Source of the DNA: Gerris lacustris
Lineage: Eukaryota > Arthropoda > Insecta > Hemiptera > Gerridae
Length of the DNA: 64,000 bases
Assembly: GCA_951217055.1 (NCBI GenBank)
Contig: OX578278.1
Location: 32,377,105-32,441,104, forward strand
Direction of reading: 5' to 3'
The notes under the pieces were generated by a model. The model made no database searches. It was not told where the DNA came from and saw nothing but the letters and a program-made list of their open reading frames with translations. The translations under genes were made by a program, and so were the position numbers. Shown piece after piece: positions 1 to 12,290 of this stretch. Positions within the stretch are counted from its first letter, which is position 1. The number at the start of each line of letters is the position of its first letter.

Positions 1-2232
1 AACTAAGGTGAGCAATACAGAAAAAAAAAAAAATTGAAAATAAGACCAGTTTTGAAAAATGGCATTTTTATATTAATTATTATATCATTCTTTGATCAAC
101 CAATTATCAAATAGGTGTTCCTATATTGATTGTTAGATACTTTTAGGCAATTCAATAATCGTAAAATTTCAAATAATGTATTTTTTTCTTGAAAAAACAA
201 CCTTCAAACGCCATAATATCCTCTCTTTTTACTGGTCTTATATTACTTTGCTTTGTAAGTTTCATCGCACATTTCCGTTTCCCCAATTTCGAACCACTTC
301 CCGTGATTCAATCTTCCCCAAATTTTGCTCATAGATACAACTAAGGTGAAGAATACAGAAACCAAAAACAAAAAAAAACAAAAACAAAATGGCGTCAAAT
401 TTATTTGCTTTTTAAGTTTCATCGCACACCTATTACTCCAATTTTGAACCACTTACCGTCATTTAATCTTCCCCAAATTTTGCACATAGATGCAACTAAG
501 GTGAAGAATACAGAAACCAAAAAAAAGAAAAAAAAAAAAAAAAAAAAAAAAAGACCAGTTTTGAAAAAATGGCATTTTTATATTAATTATTAATTATTAT
601 TATTATTATTACTGGTCTTATATTACTTTGCTTTGTAAGTTTCATCGCACATTCCCGTTTCCCCAATTTTGAACCACTTCCCGTGATTCAATCTTCCCCA
701 AATTTTGCACATAGATACAACTAAGGTGAAGAATACAGAAACCAAAAAAAATAAAAACAAAAACAAAATGGCGTCAAATTTATTTGCTTTTTAAGTTTCA
801 TCGCACACCTATTACCCCAATTTTGAACCACTTCCCGTCATTTAATCTTCCCTAAATTTTGCACATAGATACAACTAAGGTGAAGAATACAGAAACCAAA
901 AAAACAAAAAATAAAAACAAAATGGCGTCAAATTTATTTGCTTTTTAAGTTTCATCGCACACCTATTACCCCAATTTTGAACCACTTCCCGTCATTTAAT
1001 CTTCCCTTAATTTTGCACATAGATACAACTAAGGTGAAGAATACAGAAACCAAAAAAACAAAAAATAAAAACAAAATGGCGTCAAATTTATTTGTTTTTT
1101 AAGTTTCATCGCACACCTATTACCCCAATGTTGAACCACTTACCTTCATTCAATCTTCCCCAAATTTTGCACATAGATACAACTAAGGTGAGCAATACAG
1201 AAAAAAAAAAAAATTGAAAATAAGACCAGTTTTGAAAAATGGCATTTTTATATTAATTATTATATCATTCTTTGATCAACCAATTATCAAATAGGTGTTC
1301 CTATATTGATTGTTAGATACTTTTAGGCAATTCAATAATCGTAAAATTTCAAATAATGTATTTTTTTCTTGAAAAAACAACCTTCAAACGCCATAATATC
1401 CTCTCTTTTTACTGGTCTTATATTACTTTGCTTTGTAAGTTTCATCGCACATTTCCGTTTCCCCAATTTCGAACCACTTCCCGTGATTCAATCTTCCCCA
1501 AATTTTGCTCATAGATACAACTAAGGTGAAGAATACAGAAACCAAAAACAAAAAAAAACAAAAACAAAATGGCGTCAAATTTATTTGCTTTTTAAGTTTC
1601 ATCGCACACCTATTACTCCAATTTTGAACCACTTACCGTCATTTAATCTTCCCCAAATTTTGCACATAGATGCAACTAAGGTGAAGAATACAGAAACCAA
1701 AAAAAAGAAAAAAAAAAAAAAAAAAAAAAAAAAGACCAGTTTTGAAAAAATGGCATTTTTATATTAATTATTAATTATTATTATTATTATTACTGGTCTT
1801 ATATTACTTTGCTTTGTAAGTTTCATCGCACATTCCCGTTTCCCCAATTTTGAACCACTTCCCGTGATTCAATCTTCCCCAAATTTTGCACATAGATACA
1901 ACTAAGGTGAAGAATACAGAAACAAAAAAAAATAAAAACAAAAACAAAATGGCGTCAAATTTATTTGCTTTTTAAGTTTCATCGCACACCTATTACCCCA
2001 ATTTTGAACCACTTACCGTGATTCAATCATCCCCAAATTTTGCACATAGATACAACTAAGGTGAAGAATACAGAAACAAAAAAAAAACAAAAAAAATAAC
2101 AAAATGGCGTCAAATTTATTTGCTTTTTAAGTTTCATCGCACACCTATTACCCCAATTTTGAACCACTTCCCATAATTCAATATTCCCCAAATTTTGCAC
2201 ATAGATACAACTAAGGTGAAGAATACAGAAAC

Positions 2233-2267
<35 letters not shown>

Positions 2268-2920
2268 AAATAAGACCAGTTTTGAAAAATGGCATTTTTA
2301 TATTAATTATTATTATTATTACTGGTCTTATATTACTTTGCTTTGTAAGTTTCATCGCACATTCCCGTTTCCCCAATTTTGAACCACTTCCCGTGATTCA
2401 ATCTTCCTCAAATTTTGCACATAGATACAACTTAGGCGAACAATACAGAAACCAAAAAAAAATAAAAAAATAAAAAAAAAATGGCGTCAAATTTATTTGG
2501 TTTTCAAGTTTCATCGCACATTCCCGTTTCCCCAATTTTGAACCACTTACCGTCATTCAATCTTCCCCAAATTTTGCACATAGATACAACTAAGGTGAAG
2601 AATACAGAAACCAAAAATAAAAAAAATAAAAATAAAAATGGCGTCAAATTTATTTGCTTTTTAAGTTTCATCGCACACCTATTACCCCAATTTTGAACCA
2701 CTTACCGTGATTCGATCTTCCCCAAATTTTGCACATAGATACAACTAAGGTGAAGAATACAGAAACCAAAAATAATAAAAAAATTTAAAAAATGGCGTCA
2801 AATTTATTTGCTTTTTAAGTTTCATCGCATACCTATTGCCCCAATTTTGAACCACGTACCGTGATTCGATCTTCCCCAAATTTTGCACATAGATCCAACT
2901 AAGGTGAAGAATATAGAAAC

Positions 2921-2953
<33 letters not shown>

Positions 2954-2995
2954 AAAATAAGACCAGTTTTGAAAAATGGCATTTTTATATTAATT
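1..2995. repeat. Satellite array with 155-bp monomers and a 1,180-bp higher-order repeat
   Basis: Tandem monomers of about 150-160 bp carry the shared segments ATGGCGTCAAATTTATTTG, AAGTTTCATCGCAC and CAAATTTTGCACATAGATAC and an A-rich linker of variable length. AAGTTTCATCGCAC recurs near 257, 414, 637, 795, 947, 1101, 1437, 1594, 1817, 1974, 2130, 2346, 2508, 2669 and 2817. Bases 1 to about 750 reappear almost unchanged from 1181, so a block of several monomers was duplicated as a unit. The longer monomers (216-223 bp) hold an extra module. The array runs off the left edge and stops near 2995. The small open frames here are by-products of the repeat and are not genes. Confidence 0.95.
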
Positions 2996-4059
2996 ATTAT
3001 GTTTTTATTCATGTAAACTGACCTTAGTTAAAAAAATTTCTTGTAAAAGCAAAATTTAAATTCTGGAAATTGGTTTATAGAATAAAATGCATAATGCATG
3101 CACACTAATACAAACTAATCAGAAAAAGCTTATTGTGCTGGTTTAAAACAGAACGGTAATTTAATGTTTTGAATACATAAATATCTTATTATATTTATGT
3201 GAATAAATAATGTAAACGTAAATAAATAATAATGTTGTGTTAATAGTAATGTATTTGCGCATTTGAGATATACTTTATTTTTATGTAGTTTTGAATAATT
3301 CCTGTCACATTTTCTCGGCTTTTTTTCTTCATAGGTGCTTAACATGCGAGGATTAATTAATGTACATTGTTGTTATGAATTCATAGGTCTTGCCGTCTGA
3401 AGTTCCACGCATTGTGTTAAGACCATCTTCAGGGGAATTCGTGTTTTTAAGATTTAAAGGATATTATTTTGTCCGAGGCCGGGTTATATAATTACCTTTA
3501 GTTAGTGTATACAGTATTGTGAGATACATATAAATACATATGTAAAAATGTAAGGTGTTAAAAGTAAGTATGGATGTAAACGAAATTGTTCTAATGATTA
3601 AACAAAAGTTCTACGTATTTAATAAAAGTTCTAACATCAATAATAGTAGTATTGGAGGATCGAGAGAACCATCGAAAAGAATCGTCGTCTGTACAAAGTA
3701 CAATTCAACTTTGCATTAATAAAACAGGTGGAATAAAAGAGTTTCAAATTAGATGACATGTTAAGATCAAAGAGAGAAAATAAAAACAGAAATAATTCAC
3801 TGCGTGTGATTTTTAGCTCTATCTGATAATAGAACATTGCTTGAGGTTGATGAGGTTATTTTGGGCACTGCTGGACAGACTACTGCACTCTACAACTCTA
3901 CATAGCTAGTTACAAATTTACAAAGATTTCCATGTTGGATTTCAGAAAGAGCTGTTGCCAGAGTTTAGATTGAGAAGTATTGGGGCCTGCAGCTAGAGTC
4001 TGTTTAGACTTGGATGGTTGCCACGGTCCAACACTCACCTCGCCTTGACTCACATTCCC
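2996..4059. other. Non-coding interval, no gene seen
   Basis: AT-rich unique-looking DNA. A segment near 3390-3440 resembles the tail sequences often found at ends of Penelope-type elements, which fits the RT relic downstream, but this is weak. No splice-compatible coding exon was found. Confidence 0.5.
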
Positions 4060-4282
4060 AGCATCTCATCTCTTACCCTCTGTAGTAGAGAGACATGGCT
4101 TCATCTTATGACTCTTTACCCTTGTCCCTCTAAAGTAGAGTAACATGGCTTCATCTCATCCCTTACCCTTCCCATGATGAGGCTTCATCTTATTATTGTT
4201 TTACCCTCTGTAGTAGAGAGACATGGTTTCATCTCATGACGCTTTCCCCTTGTCCCTCTATAGTATCCCTCTAACCACCTCT
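4060..4282. repeat. Degenerate minisatellite
   Basis: Loose tandem copies of a roughly 50-60 bp unit built around CTCTGTAGTAGAGAGACATG followed by GCTTCATCTCA. The same motif returns at 5145-5275 on the far side of the Penelope relic, so the relic is bracketed by this repeat. Confidence 0.6.
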
Positions 4283-5066
4283 AACCCATTGAGACTAAAG
4301 AGTGGGTGACAGCTTTCTTCTGCGTCGGATGGTGATGTGACGCTGCATTCAGGTACCTATCCGTGTACGTGGGCTTAGCTGTAGACGGCGTGTCCTAGAG
4401 CACCGTTTGTCTCCTTTGTTACCAGTATATCAAGAAAAGGTAGGCCGTCCTTCTCTCCAATCTCCATGGTAAATTAAATTTTCCTATGAATTGAATTCAT
4501 ATGACGGAGAAAATCATCTAAAGTGTGTCTTCCGTGTTTCCATAGAAGAAAAACATCGTCGACATATCTTCACCAGCAAGACGGCTGAAGCGAGGGTTCT
4601 ATCTTCGAAGTCTTCTAAGAATAGGTTAGCAGTTACAGGTGACATAGGGTACCCATGGGCCTACCATCTAGCTGGTTGTAGTATTCTCGGTTGAATAAAA
4701 AGTATTTGGGTTTGAGACAATATTCTATGAGTTGCGCTTTGTCTCTACATACCTTTCTTCTTATGATGGCGATAGTGTCGTCGATCAACAGGTTGTTGAA
4801 AAGAGAAACGATGTCGAAGCTAACCAATAGATCTCCTTTCTCGACGTGAAGCGATGACAGTTTCTCAACGAAGTGAGTCGAGTTTTTAATGTAACTCGGA
4901 GTCCTTCCTCTTCCTGAAAGAGGCTGCAGTTCCTTCGCAAGATGGCGGGCAACTTCGTGGGTAGCAGAACCAATAGCTCTAACGATGGATCGCATCGGGA
5001 TATCGTGCTTGTGGGTTTTCCCAAAACCAAGCTGTTTATGACGAATCTAACCACACCGTATTTCAC
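4283..5066 (-). pseudogene. Penelope-like retroelement reverse transcriptase, broken
   Basis: The minus strand encodes RT blocks in the order expected for Penelope-like elements: a THKHDIPMRSIVRAIGSAT block near 5000, then HFVEKLSSL and LLVSFDIVSLFNN (the first catalytic Asp region) near 4830-4890, LDGRPMGT near 4640-4660, the YVDD catalytic box near 4560-4580, a DGLPFLDILV block near 4430-4450, and TYTDRYLNAASHHHPTQKKA near 4310-4360, which is very characteristic of the family. The frame is broken at least between the LDGRPMGT block and YVDD and again near 4378, where one extra base shifts the frame. The N-terminal region and the C-terminal endonuclease are absent, so this is a dead 5'- and 3'-truncated copy. 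Confidence 0.85.
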
Positions 5067-5144
5067 CACGGAACGGAATGTGCCAAATGACTAAGTGGTT
5101 GGTCCTGCAGATATCATATGGACATATGTCGTGTTACTTAGGTT

Positions 5145-5275
5145 TGTTGTAGCGAGGCATGGCTTCACCTCTTCCTTTATCCTCTAGTAAAGCGACATGG
5201 TTTCATTTCATCTCTTACTCTCTACGTAAGAGATAAATGGCATCATCTCATTCCTCACCCCTGTGTAATGGGCTG
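5145..5275. repeat. Second block of the CATGGCTTCATCTC minisatellite
   Basis: Three or four degenerate units of the repeat seen at 4060-4282, on the opposite side of the Penelope relic. Confidence 0.5.
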
Positions 5276-6714
5276 TACTCTTATCATTAGTAGATACAAA
5301 GAGTAAACCAAACAAAGTCAGCTACAACCAACTCGTGGTTAATTTTCTCATATTAAAGTACATAATTACTTGGTCCAGTATTTTCTAATTATTAGTTGTT
5401 TCGAATTTTCGAATATCATTTAATTATCATTTCAAAATTTACCATAAAATGACTCCTGGGCGGGGAATCGAAACCAACCTCTCACACTTTGAATGTAAAA
5501 CTATTTTCTCAGGGCTATATTTATACCGAGAAAAGGACTGGCTAGCTTAGTATTTAAATGGATTACATTTCAGAAATGTGTAATCAAAATCGTGAAAATC
5601 TTTTTCTGGATTTTTTTCCACCTTTTTTCAGAGCTTAGGGAAGGGGTAGCTTAATTAAATTAGTATTTAAACGTAGGCGTAAGAGTAGTAGAAGTAAATT
5701 AGTTTTTTTTAGAACTAAAGATATTATAAGAGCACCCCAAAATATGAGCTTAATGACATGAATTTCCTAAACATGTATGCCAAATTTAATCAAAATCGGC
5801 CCAGTGGTTTAGGCTCCACGCGTCTGCACAGACTACCATTTTTTAAAACCACTTTTTTTTTACTAAAACGACTATATCCACCAATATTTTAAAATTGAAT
5901 TTTCTCGAATATTTTGTAAGAAAAAAGTTTCCCCTCCCCAAAATATTAAACATAATCTTTGTTATAATGTGGTTTGACCCAGAGAATTCGGACAATAAAT
6001 ATGCATTTAAAGACGTTTTTTATTATCAACCGTTCAAAAGTTATAGCTAAAACAAACTTTAATATGGTCGCCATCATTATGCTGGTTAACGAACTCGTCC
6101 GATTTGTTAAATTACCTACGGTATATAATTTCTGTAGGCACATACTTGGCAACTTTATTTATCTTCTATTTTTTTTATCTTTGAGTTTAAGCTTTTGATG
6201 AATATCTCAACAATGCTGTTTATAATTCTACCTTAGTTATTGTTGCTCTAACTGTAGAGTAAAAATCACGGACGAAAGAAAAGAGTCCTTCAAGATTTGG
6301 ATAGCGGAGTATTGAGGAAGATTAGCCCAAAATATTGAATATATTAACCAGGAATAAGGAATCTAAGGATTCAAGGACAAGATATGAACAGCTGAGAGGA
6401 AACAGTGTGACTCATTCTCAAATATAAATCTGAACAGAGATACTCCAGTCCAATATCTTCCTTCTGATAACTCTACTCTACAAACTTTTTAACAAAACTG
6501 CTCTCTAATATAAATTATTTTATTTATTTTTATAAACATCCTTTCAATATTTTATCTTTATCTAACTTGTTATCAAAGTTGAGATAATATTAATACGAAC
6601 CTGTGATTCTCTGTTCGTAGGTATAGTTTTTTTATTTATAAATCTGAACTAGGCTGCTCGCTTTTGTTCATCGTTAATTAAACAAGGCACAAGCTACGTT
6701 AATTATATAATAAA
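5276..6714. other. Non-coding interval
   Basis: AT-rich sequence without a credible exon. Bases 5745-5830 carry the kind of wording (caaaatcggcccagtgg) common in the 3' ends of insect retroelement-derived repeats. Otherwise nothing is recognised. Confidence 0.5.
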
Positions 6715-7165
6715 CTAGTCTTCAGCTCGGGGCTCATGCTAGAAATCAGTGGCTATATTTCCTATTATATATCATGTAGGCCAAACGATTAAATGAAATG
6801 TCTAAATACATTTAGTTTCCAAAGTCTTAATAGAAAATAATCTAGACTATATTATACATCATTCATTCCATTATTTCGAATAAAATACCCTACAAATCAC
6901 AGGTTGGAGGCTATTTATTACAAGCAAAAATTCCTGTACACTTTGTGACAGTAATTTGTAGAGGATTAGGTCCAAAGTACATGGTGACTGGACTAACGGT
7001 AAATAACCATTTTTTAATTAAGATTGAATTTAATCTCATAATGATCTTAAATGTGCATATAAAAATCTTAATGTATGGTGTTCAACATTTTTCCAATCCT
7101 AATCAATGTCAGACAAAACTTAATATATATATATTTTATATTTTTATATATATTTATATATATGA
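6715..7165 (-). mobile_element. Short non-autonomous Helitron copy
   Basis: Read on the minus strand it starts TC after an A and ends CTAG before a T, the Helitron insertion rule. The subterminal segments (GGCTCATGCTAG near the 3' end; the CAGACAAAACTTAATAT complement near the 5' end) match the longer copy at 20035-21027. The 3' hairpin is degraded. The 5' end lies in a TA-rich run and is therefore less certain. Confidence 0.55.
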
Positions 7166-7303
7166 TGATTTTTAAAAAAGGTCTTCAGTGGAGTTTTAAA
7201 TAAAAAACACTGTTTTTTTAATAAAAAAAAAACAAAAAAAAAAAAAAAAAACTTAGTGTTTTTTATTTAAAACTCCCCTGAAGACCTTTTTTAAAAATCA
7301 TCA
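7164..7303. repeat. Hairpin MITE-like inverted repeat with A-rich loop
   Basis: Arms of about 50 bp (7164-7212 and 7254-7303; GATGATTTTTAAAA and its complement at the ends) are nearly perfect complements around a poly-A-rich loop. It abuts the Helitron end at 7165. Confidence 0.8.
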
Positions 7304-8130
7304 GTAGAATTTAAAGGGGACAGCAACAAAATATGGTTTATATATATGTATATAATAATCAGAAAAATCGTTGAATTCGCCATGCGAACAAAATCTATAG
7401 TTTATTTATAAAAATCGTGTTAAATCGTTACTCTTTCTGTGTAAATTTATATACCCCTATTCCATATTCCTTTATGGAATTCTATGCATCAAACATAATT
7501 TCGTGTTTAGGTATTTCGATGCAAGTAAACGAACAATGCAAGTAAATTGAACCAGTATTGTAGTTGGAGTTTCACATTACTTATACTAAAACAAAAGAAA
7601 ATAATTGTGAAAAGACACAGTTTAGAACAGAACACTTTTATTGATAATACTCTATCTTCAAATACTACAGACTACATTTTTTTTTATAATTTACACAACA
7701 AACGTTTCCTGTTAGTGGTTGTGTTCCCAAAAACTTCAATTATATTACTATTATGGTACAATGTTATGGTTATTATGGTACAATAAATGTACAACACATC
7801 AGTAAATAGAAAATAGTATTGGTAGACTTACAAATTACAAATAATATAGAGGAAAGCATAAAATTTTTGTTTAGATTCTTCTCTTTCAATCAGTTGATTT
7901 AAGCATGAAAATTGCACCCCCCCCCCCCCCCCCCAAATAAAATCTATTTAAATAATCCCTAATCCCCAATAATTCCACCTAAAAAAAATATTTTACGACG
8001 CAGTCTGCGTCGTCCTTTCAGCGGACCTTGATATCCCATTCAAACCAAGTTAAAAAAAAAATTTAAAAAACTAATTTTGCCCCATCATATCGCTACGATT
8101 CTCTCCCTTGAAGTAATAGTACGTTTTCCA
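7304..8130. other. Non-coding interval with poly-C run
   Basis: No gene seen. A run of about 19 C lies at 7916-7934. Confidence 0.5.
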
Positions 8131-8318
8131 AGACGCGACTCCAGCGATAGACACTGAGCGACAGTCGTTGAGCGTTAGTCGCTGGCACAAAATTCTAAAG
8201 TTTGCTGGTTACGAGTCGCTCAGCTAGGAAAACGGTAACATGCAAACTCGGAAGAGGAGTCCTCAGCGATAGTCGCCCAGCGACTATCGCTTAAGCGTCT
8301 ATCGCTGGAGTCGTGTCT
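8131..8318. mobile_element. 188-bp MITE with 22-bp inverted ends
   Basis: AGACGCGACTCCAGCGATAG at the left end is answered by CTATCGCTGGAGTCGTGTCT at the right end, with one mismatch. The interior is made of further direct and inverted copies of AGCGATAGTCGC, giving a highly folded, GC-rich island in AT-rich surroundings. Superfamily not assigned. Confidence 0.8.
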
Positions 8319-9643
8319 AAGAAAATAAAGCTTTATTAAGTAGAAAATTATCAGAACAGTTTTCAGAAATAAATTAACAGAAATAATAAATAATATTTAA
8401 TAATGTAGAATTTATTATTGTAATAGAATAATTACATTTTAAATTAAAAGAATGGGTTTAAAATAAAAAACATAAGAAATTAGAAGAGAGCTTGAAGTGA
8501 AGGTTTCATACAGGTATTAAAGCAACTCTGCAAAAAATTTGGCTTGGAACCAACTTTTTATTATTTTTAAGTTTTTGACAAAGATGGTTGATCCAAAGAA
8601 TCTACATTAAGTCTAAAGTTAATATATTACTCCTACATATTATGACCTTTTCAAGTAGCTCTACAATCCGTGATCCGTGAAATATCGACCGTGTGTCTGG
8701 CTTCTACATTTCCAGACGAATTCTCATAGATCGTGAGGACATTAACACTTCTCGAAGTACAGAGAGAGATACTGACCTTTATTGAACAAAGCTGACCACT
8801 TTAAACGACCAAACCTTTAAACATCATAATATGATACCTACTAACCTACAGTTTAGGACTTAGGACTTAAGTCTTAAAACTACAACACAAAAATAGTGTA
8901 AAAAAAAAAAAAAATAAAAAATAAACATTAGGCTTAAGGAACAATTTCTAATGTCAAATTTAATATCATCTACGTTCTTAATTTCATGTACTTGCTGACA
9001 TTATTGTGCAAAATTTAAAGTGAACTTTTGTTTAGTCGATAACTTACTATTTACTTTATTCTCTCTCAATCGGATAAAATACTGATACAATTTATTTAAC
9101 CAGATGTAATAAATCAAACTTATATACAGATAATATTTTAGGTGCAAATTATAGGCGACACTAATTTTTCCAATCTATTAATTGAGACTGGTTGAACTCT
9201 AGTTGAACCATATAGTTGCTACATTACTAAAGGCTATACGTCTGCAGGAGTCAATTAGTGCGTCAATCAATTTGTTGCAACGTTTTTATATTTACCATTG
9301 TAGAAAATAAATCTTTTTTAATACCTATGTATAATATTATAGGTATAACAGAATTCAAAAATAAATTTAAAATCAAATGGTCTCGGACGCTATGTTATAA
9401 ACTTTTGTAGTCATACTACTTAACGAAATTTCCAAGTATATCAATATAATAAGACTAACTAACTCACTCCGTGGCGCAACATCCCTTGGAGGGCCTTGGC
9501 CTGCTAAAGGGCTTATAAAACTATAAAATGTAATGGATGACACGGGGTTAGTGTATCGCTCCATCAGCTGACAGACATTAGTATTGAAAAAATGATAAGT
9601 GATAAGTAAACTATAGTACTACAAAGGAACAAGATATTATATT
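8319..9643. other. Non-coding interval, nothing recognised
   Basis: AT-rich sequence with no supported gene, RNA gene or repeat boundary. Confidence 0.5.
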
Positions 9644-9794
9644 CAGGGGCGTAGCAAGGGCAACTTTTTGGGGGCCCCTCACCAAACAAAATTGATGAGC
9701 AAAAAAAAAAAAACCTCTTGCGTTTAGAACTAGGGGCCCCCTTATCGTTGATTTGGGGGCTCCCCCGCAATGCGGGCCCATAGTTACGCCACTG
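9644..9794. mobile_element. hAT-type MITE, 151 bp, perfect 8-bp target duplication
   Basis: Ends CAGGGGCGTAGC and GTTACGCCACTG are imperfect inverted repeats. ATTATATT is present directly on both sides (9636-9643 and 9795-9802). An 8-bp duplication with CAG-starting ends is typical of hAT elements. It shares the inner segment TTGATGAGCAAAAAAAA with the copy at 14888-15131. Confidence 0.88.
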
Positions 9795-9802
9795 ATTATA
9801 TT

Positions 9803-11590
9803 AATATAGCTAAGAAATTCTCTTCTAATTTAAGAAGCAATGTTTATAAATTTATAAAAAAAAACATATGAAAGCAAACATCTCCTAATTCAATCTAAAT
9901 AGGTGAGACCAGTATATAAGTAATGTAAACAGACAACTATAAGTATTCCATGTTTTGGTTTAGTTTAACTACGAGTATAAACAATTTTAGTGTTTAAGAC
10001 CCGTAGACAAAATGATGTAAGTAAACAGTGAGCCCTGTAGCAGTTCTGGATCTATAATTATCCATGACTGGTGTCTGTCTGTGACTTGGTGCTGAACTGT
10101 TTGACATAATGCCAAATCAATGGTTGATCTTTACAGCCAGAGGGTTACAGCACTTGACCCTGTCTTCACTAGTTAACGTTTTATTTCTCTACCTTAACCC
10201 TAACATTTAAATAATCAGACAAACTCATTCTTATAAGAGATATTCTTATAAATGTGTAAAACCTATAGGTACTAAACATTTTGCAATTTCTTGAATAAGT
10301 TTGAGCGTCTGCCCGACAAAAGGTCACAGGTCAACTAAAGTTTATATAATCTGTTCTCTTGTAAGTCTGCTTACATTACAAGAGAACAGAACTTAACCAG
10401 AACGATAACTTAACCAAATTATCGTTAAAATTATAGAATTATTATTACTAGAACTATAATTATTATTATCAGAATTAGATTGTTAAAAACATTAGGTAAT
10501 ACTATTATTTAACAATTAATTCGTATGTGATGATCATTTTTTAAACAATATTGGTTTTAAGTTTATAAAGCTTTGTGGATGGCGGATTGTAATTAAAATG
10601 TTTTGTGGATGTAGTCCACAAATTCATTTTTTATCACCAGGTTTGTGGCTTATTTTATACCAATGGATGACATTGAACACCTACTGCAGCATATTATACC
10701 ATTCGTATTCCTCCCTGAGAAGGAAATGTTGTTTGGATACGCATAGGTTCTAAATGGTTTATTATGCGTAAGACCAAAATTGACCGGTGTCCAAGTCAAA
10801 CTTCGACACCCTTTGATCTCTAAGCGGTTACAAATCAAATATAAATTATGATCGAGTTGAATAATATTTAGTCTGACCGCCTTTAGGGATCAAAAGGTGT
10901 CGTGTTTGGTTCCCGGCAAAATGAATGATAAAATCAAACTCGAACATGAACAGTAATAGCCACCACAGAGGAGATATTTTGAATTTTGAATATTATAAAG
11001 GTATAGTTCAAATATATATAATAGGTAAATACAACGTTCCAATAACTTCATGCATCCAATTGTATGTTGTAATTTTATACTAAAAGATGCTAAAGAGGAT
11101 TTGAAACGTTAGACCTCTCTTATCTTATCCTTCGAACTCAATCTGAATTTGTATGTCAGAGATGTATGATAGAAAAGCAAACAACACTACGTCAATCGCT
11201 TTAAATAACACGTACAATCGCGTTCAACGCAACTCAGTTGCATCAAGGAAGTGTCTTTTGGTCTGTCCACATCCACAGCTAAACATACACATTTGTAATA
11301 AGTTAAACGCTAATCATGCCTACTAATGTGCAGCCACAGCCCAATATAGGAGTTTAGAGTGTGCTGTAGTTGATAAACTTTCGGTCGCACCATATGGAAG
11401 ATGTGAGCGAAATTGCGTATAATTCACGCTGAAATAATATTCTTGTCGTGTACATTACGATTACATATTAGCTAACAGTTCATGTGCACATGATCTATAA
11501 TGTGTTTTTCCTTAAAAGTTTAATATTATGTTTTACAAATTAATTGTATCTGTAGATATGTAAAGTATGTGTATGGGCTTGGAAAGCTCG
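9803..11590. other. Non-coding interval, nothing recognised
   Basis: No gene seen. A short hairpin (ATCTGTTCTCTTGTAA and complement) sits near 10348-10392. Confidence 0.5.
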
Positions 11591-11650
11591 TATAGCACGG
11601 TAGTTAACTCTCATCAATAAAGTTAAGCAGCATCGGGGGTGGTCACTATA

Positions 11651-12226
11651 GTCCAGGAGATAGCGTGCAAAAAAGTGTCTGACTAACATCAAGCTAGAAT
11701 TTGGTGTATAGATTAATCGTTTGGTGCCTTTTAAAAATATTCAGTCGGCTAAGTTCTTCTGCGGGACATAGCTTGGCAATAGGCATTTGATAAAATCAAA
11801 CTGGCGGAGAGCGGCCATGTCTTAGTGGACAATGAGATATTCTTGATCATGAGTACAAAATTAGTCAGTAGACCAAAAATCAATTTGATGTTAGTTTGTC
11901 ACTTGATAGGTTAGTTATTCAAATATTACTCCAAATCAAAGTGGTCACCTGTCAAGTGACAAACTACCATCAACTTAAATTTTGGTCTACAAACTAATTT
12001 TGTACTGAAGATCATGAAAATCACATTGCCCACCAAAATGGGCGGGACATGGCCCCTCTCCGCCGGTTTGTTTTTTTTTCAAATGGCTATTGCCAAGCTA
12101 TGTCCCGCAGAAGAACTTAGCCGACCAATTATTCTTAAAAGGCACCAAAAGATTAACATATATATACTCAAAATTCTAGCTTGATGTTCGCTTGTCAAAC
12201 ACGTTTTTGGCGACTATCTCCTGGAC
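11651..12226. mobile_element. Foldback element, 576 bp, arms of about 260-280 bp
   Basis: The left arm (11651-11911) begins GTCCAGGAGATAG and the right arm (11946-12226) ends with its complement CTATCTCCTGGAC. Similarity continues through the whole arms (for example ACATCAAGCTAGAATTT and TTCTTCTGCGGGACATAGCT) around a loop of about 35 bp. No open frame and no clear target duplication were seen. Confidence 0.9.
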
Positions 12227-12233
12227 GAGTAGT

Positions 12234-12290
12234 CCAGATCTATGGGGTCACCCATGTAAGAGTATTACATGGGTGACCCCATAGATCTGG
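12234..12290. repeat. Perfect 26-bp palindrome in the 5S-like unit
   Basis: CCAGATCTATGGGGTCACCC at the left is exactly complemented at the right around the 5-nt loop GAGTA. The right arm contains the 5S-like ATGGGTGACC, so a piece of the 5S-like unit has been copied in inverted orientation next to the foldback. Confidence 0.9.

Noticed and set aside
243..2701. Recurrent 60-90 residue open frames in the satellite
   Set aside because: Identical frames recur with the repeat period on both strands and contain poly-Lys or poly-Phe from homopolymers; no start or splice context.
7916..7934. Poly-C and poly-G runs (also 15224, 30738, 37010, 39518, 46807) as possible regulatory G-quadruplex sites
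   Set aside because: Scattered homopolymers of uncertain length at repeat joints; no gene context supports a role.
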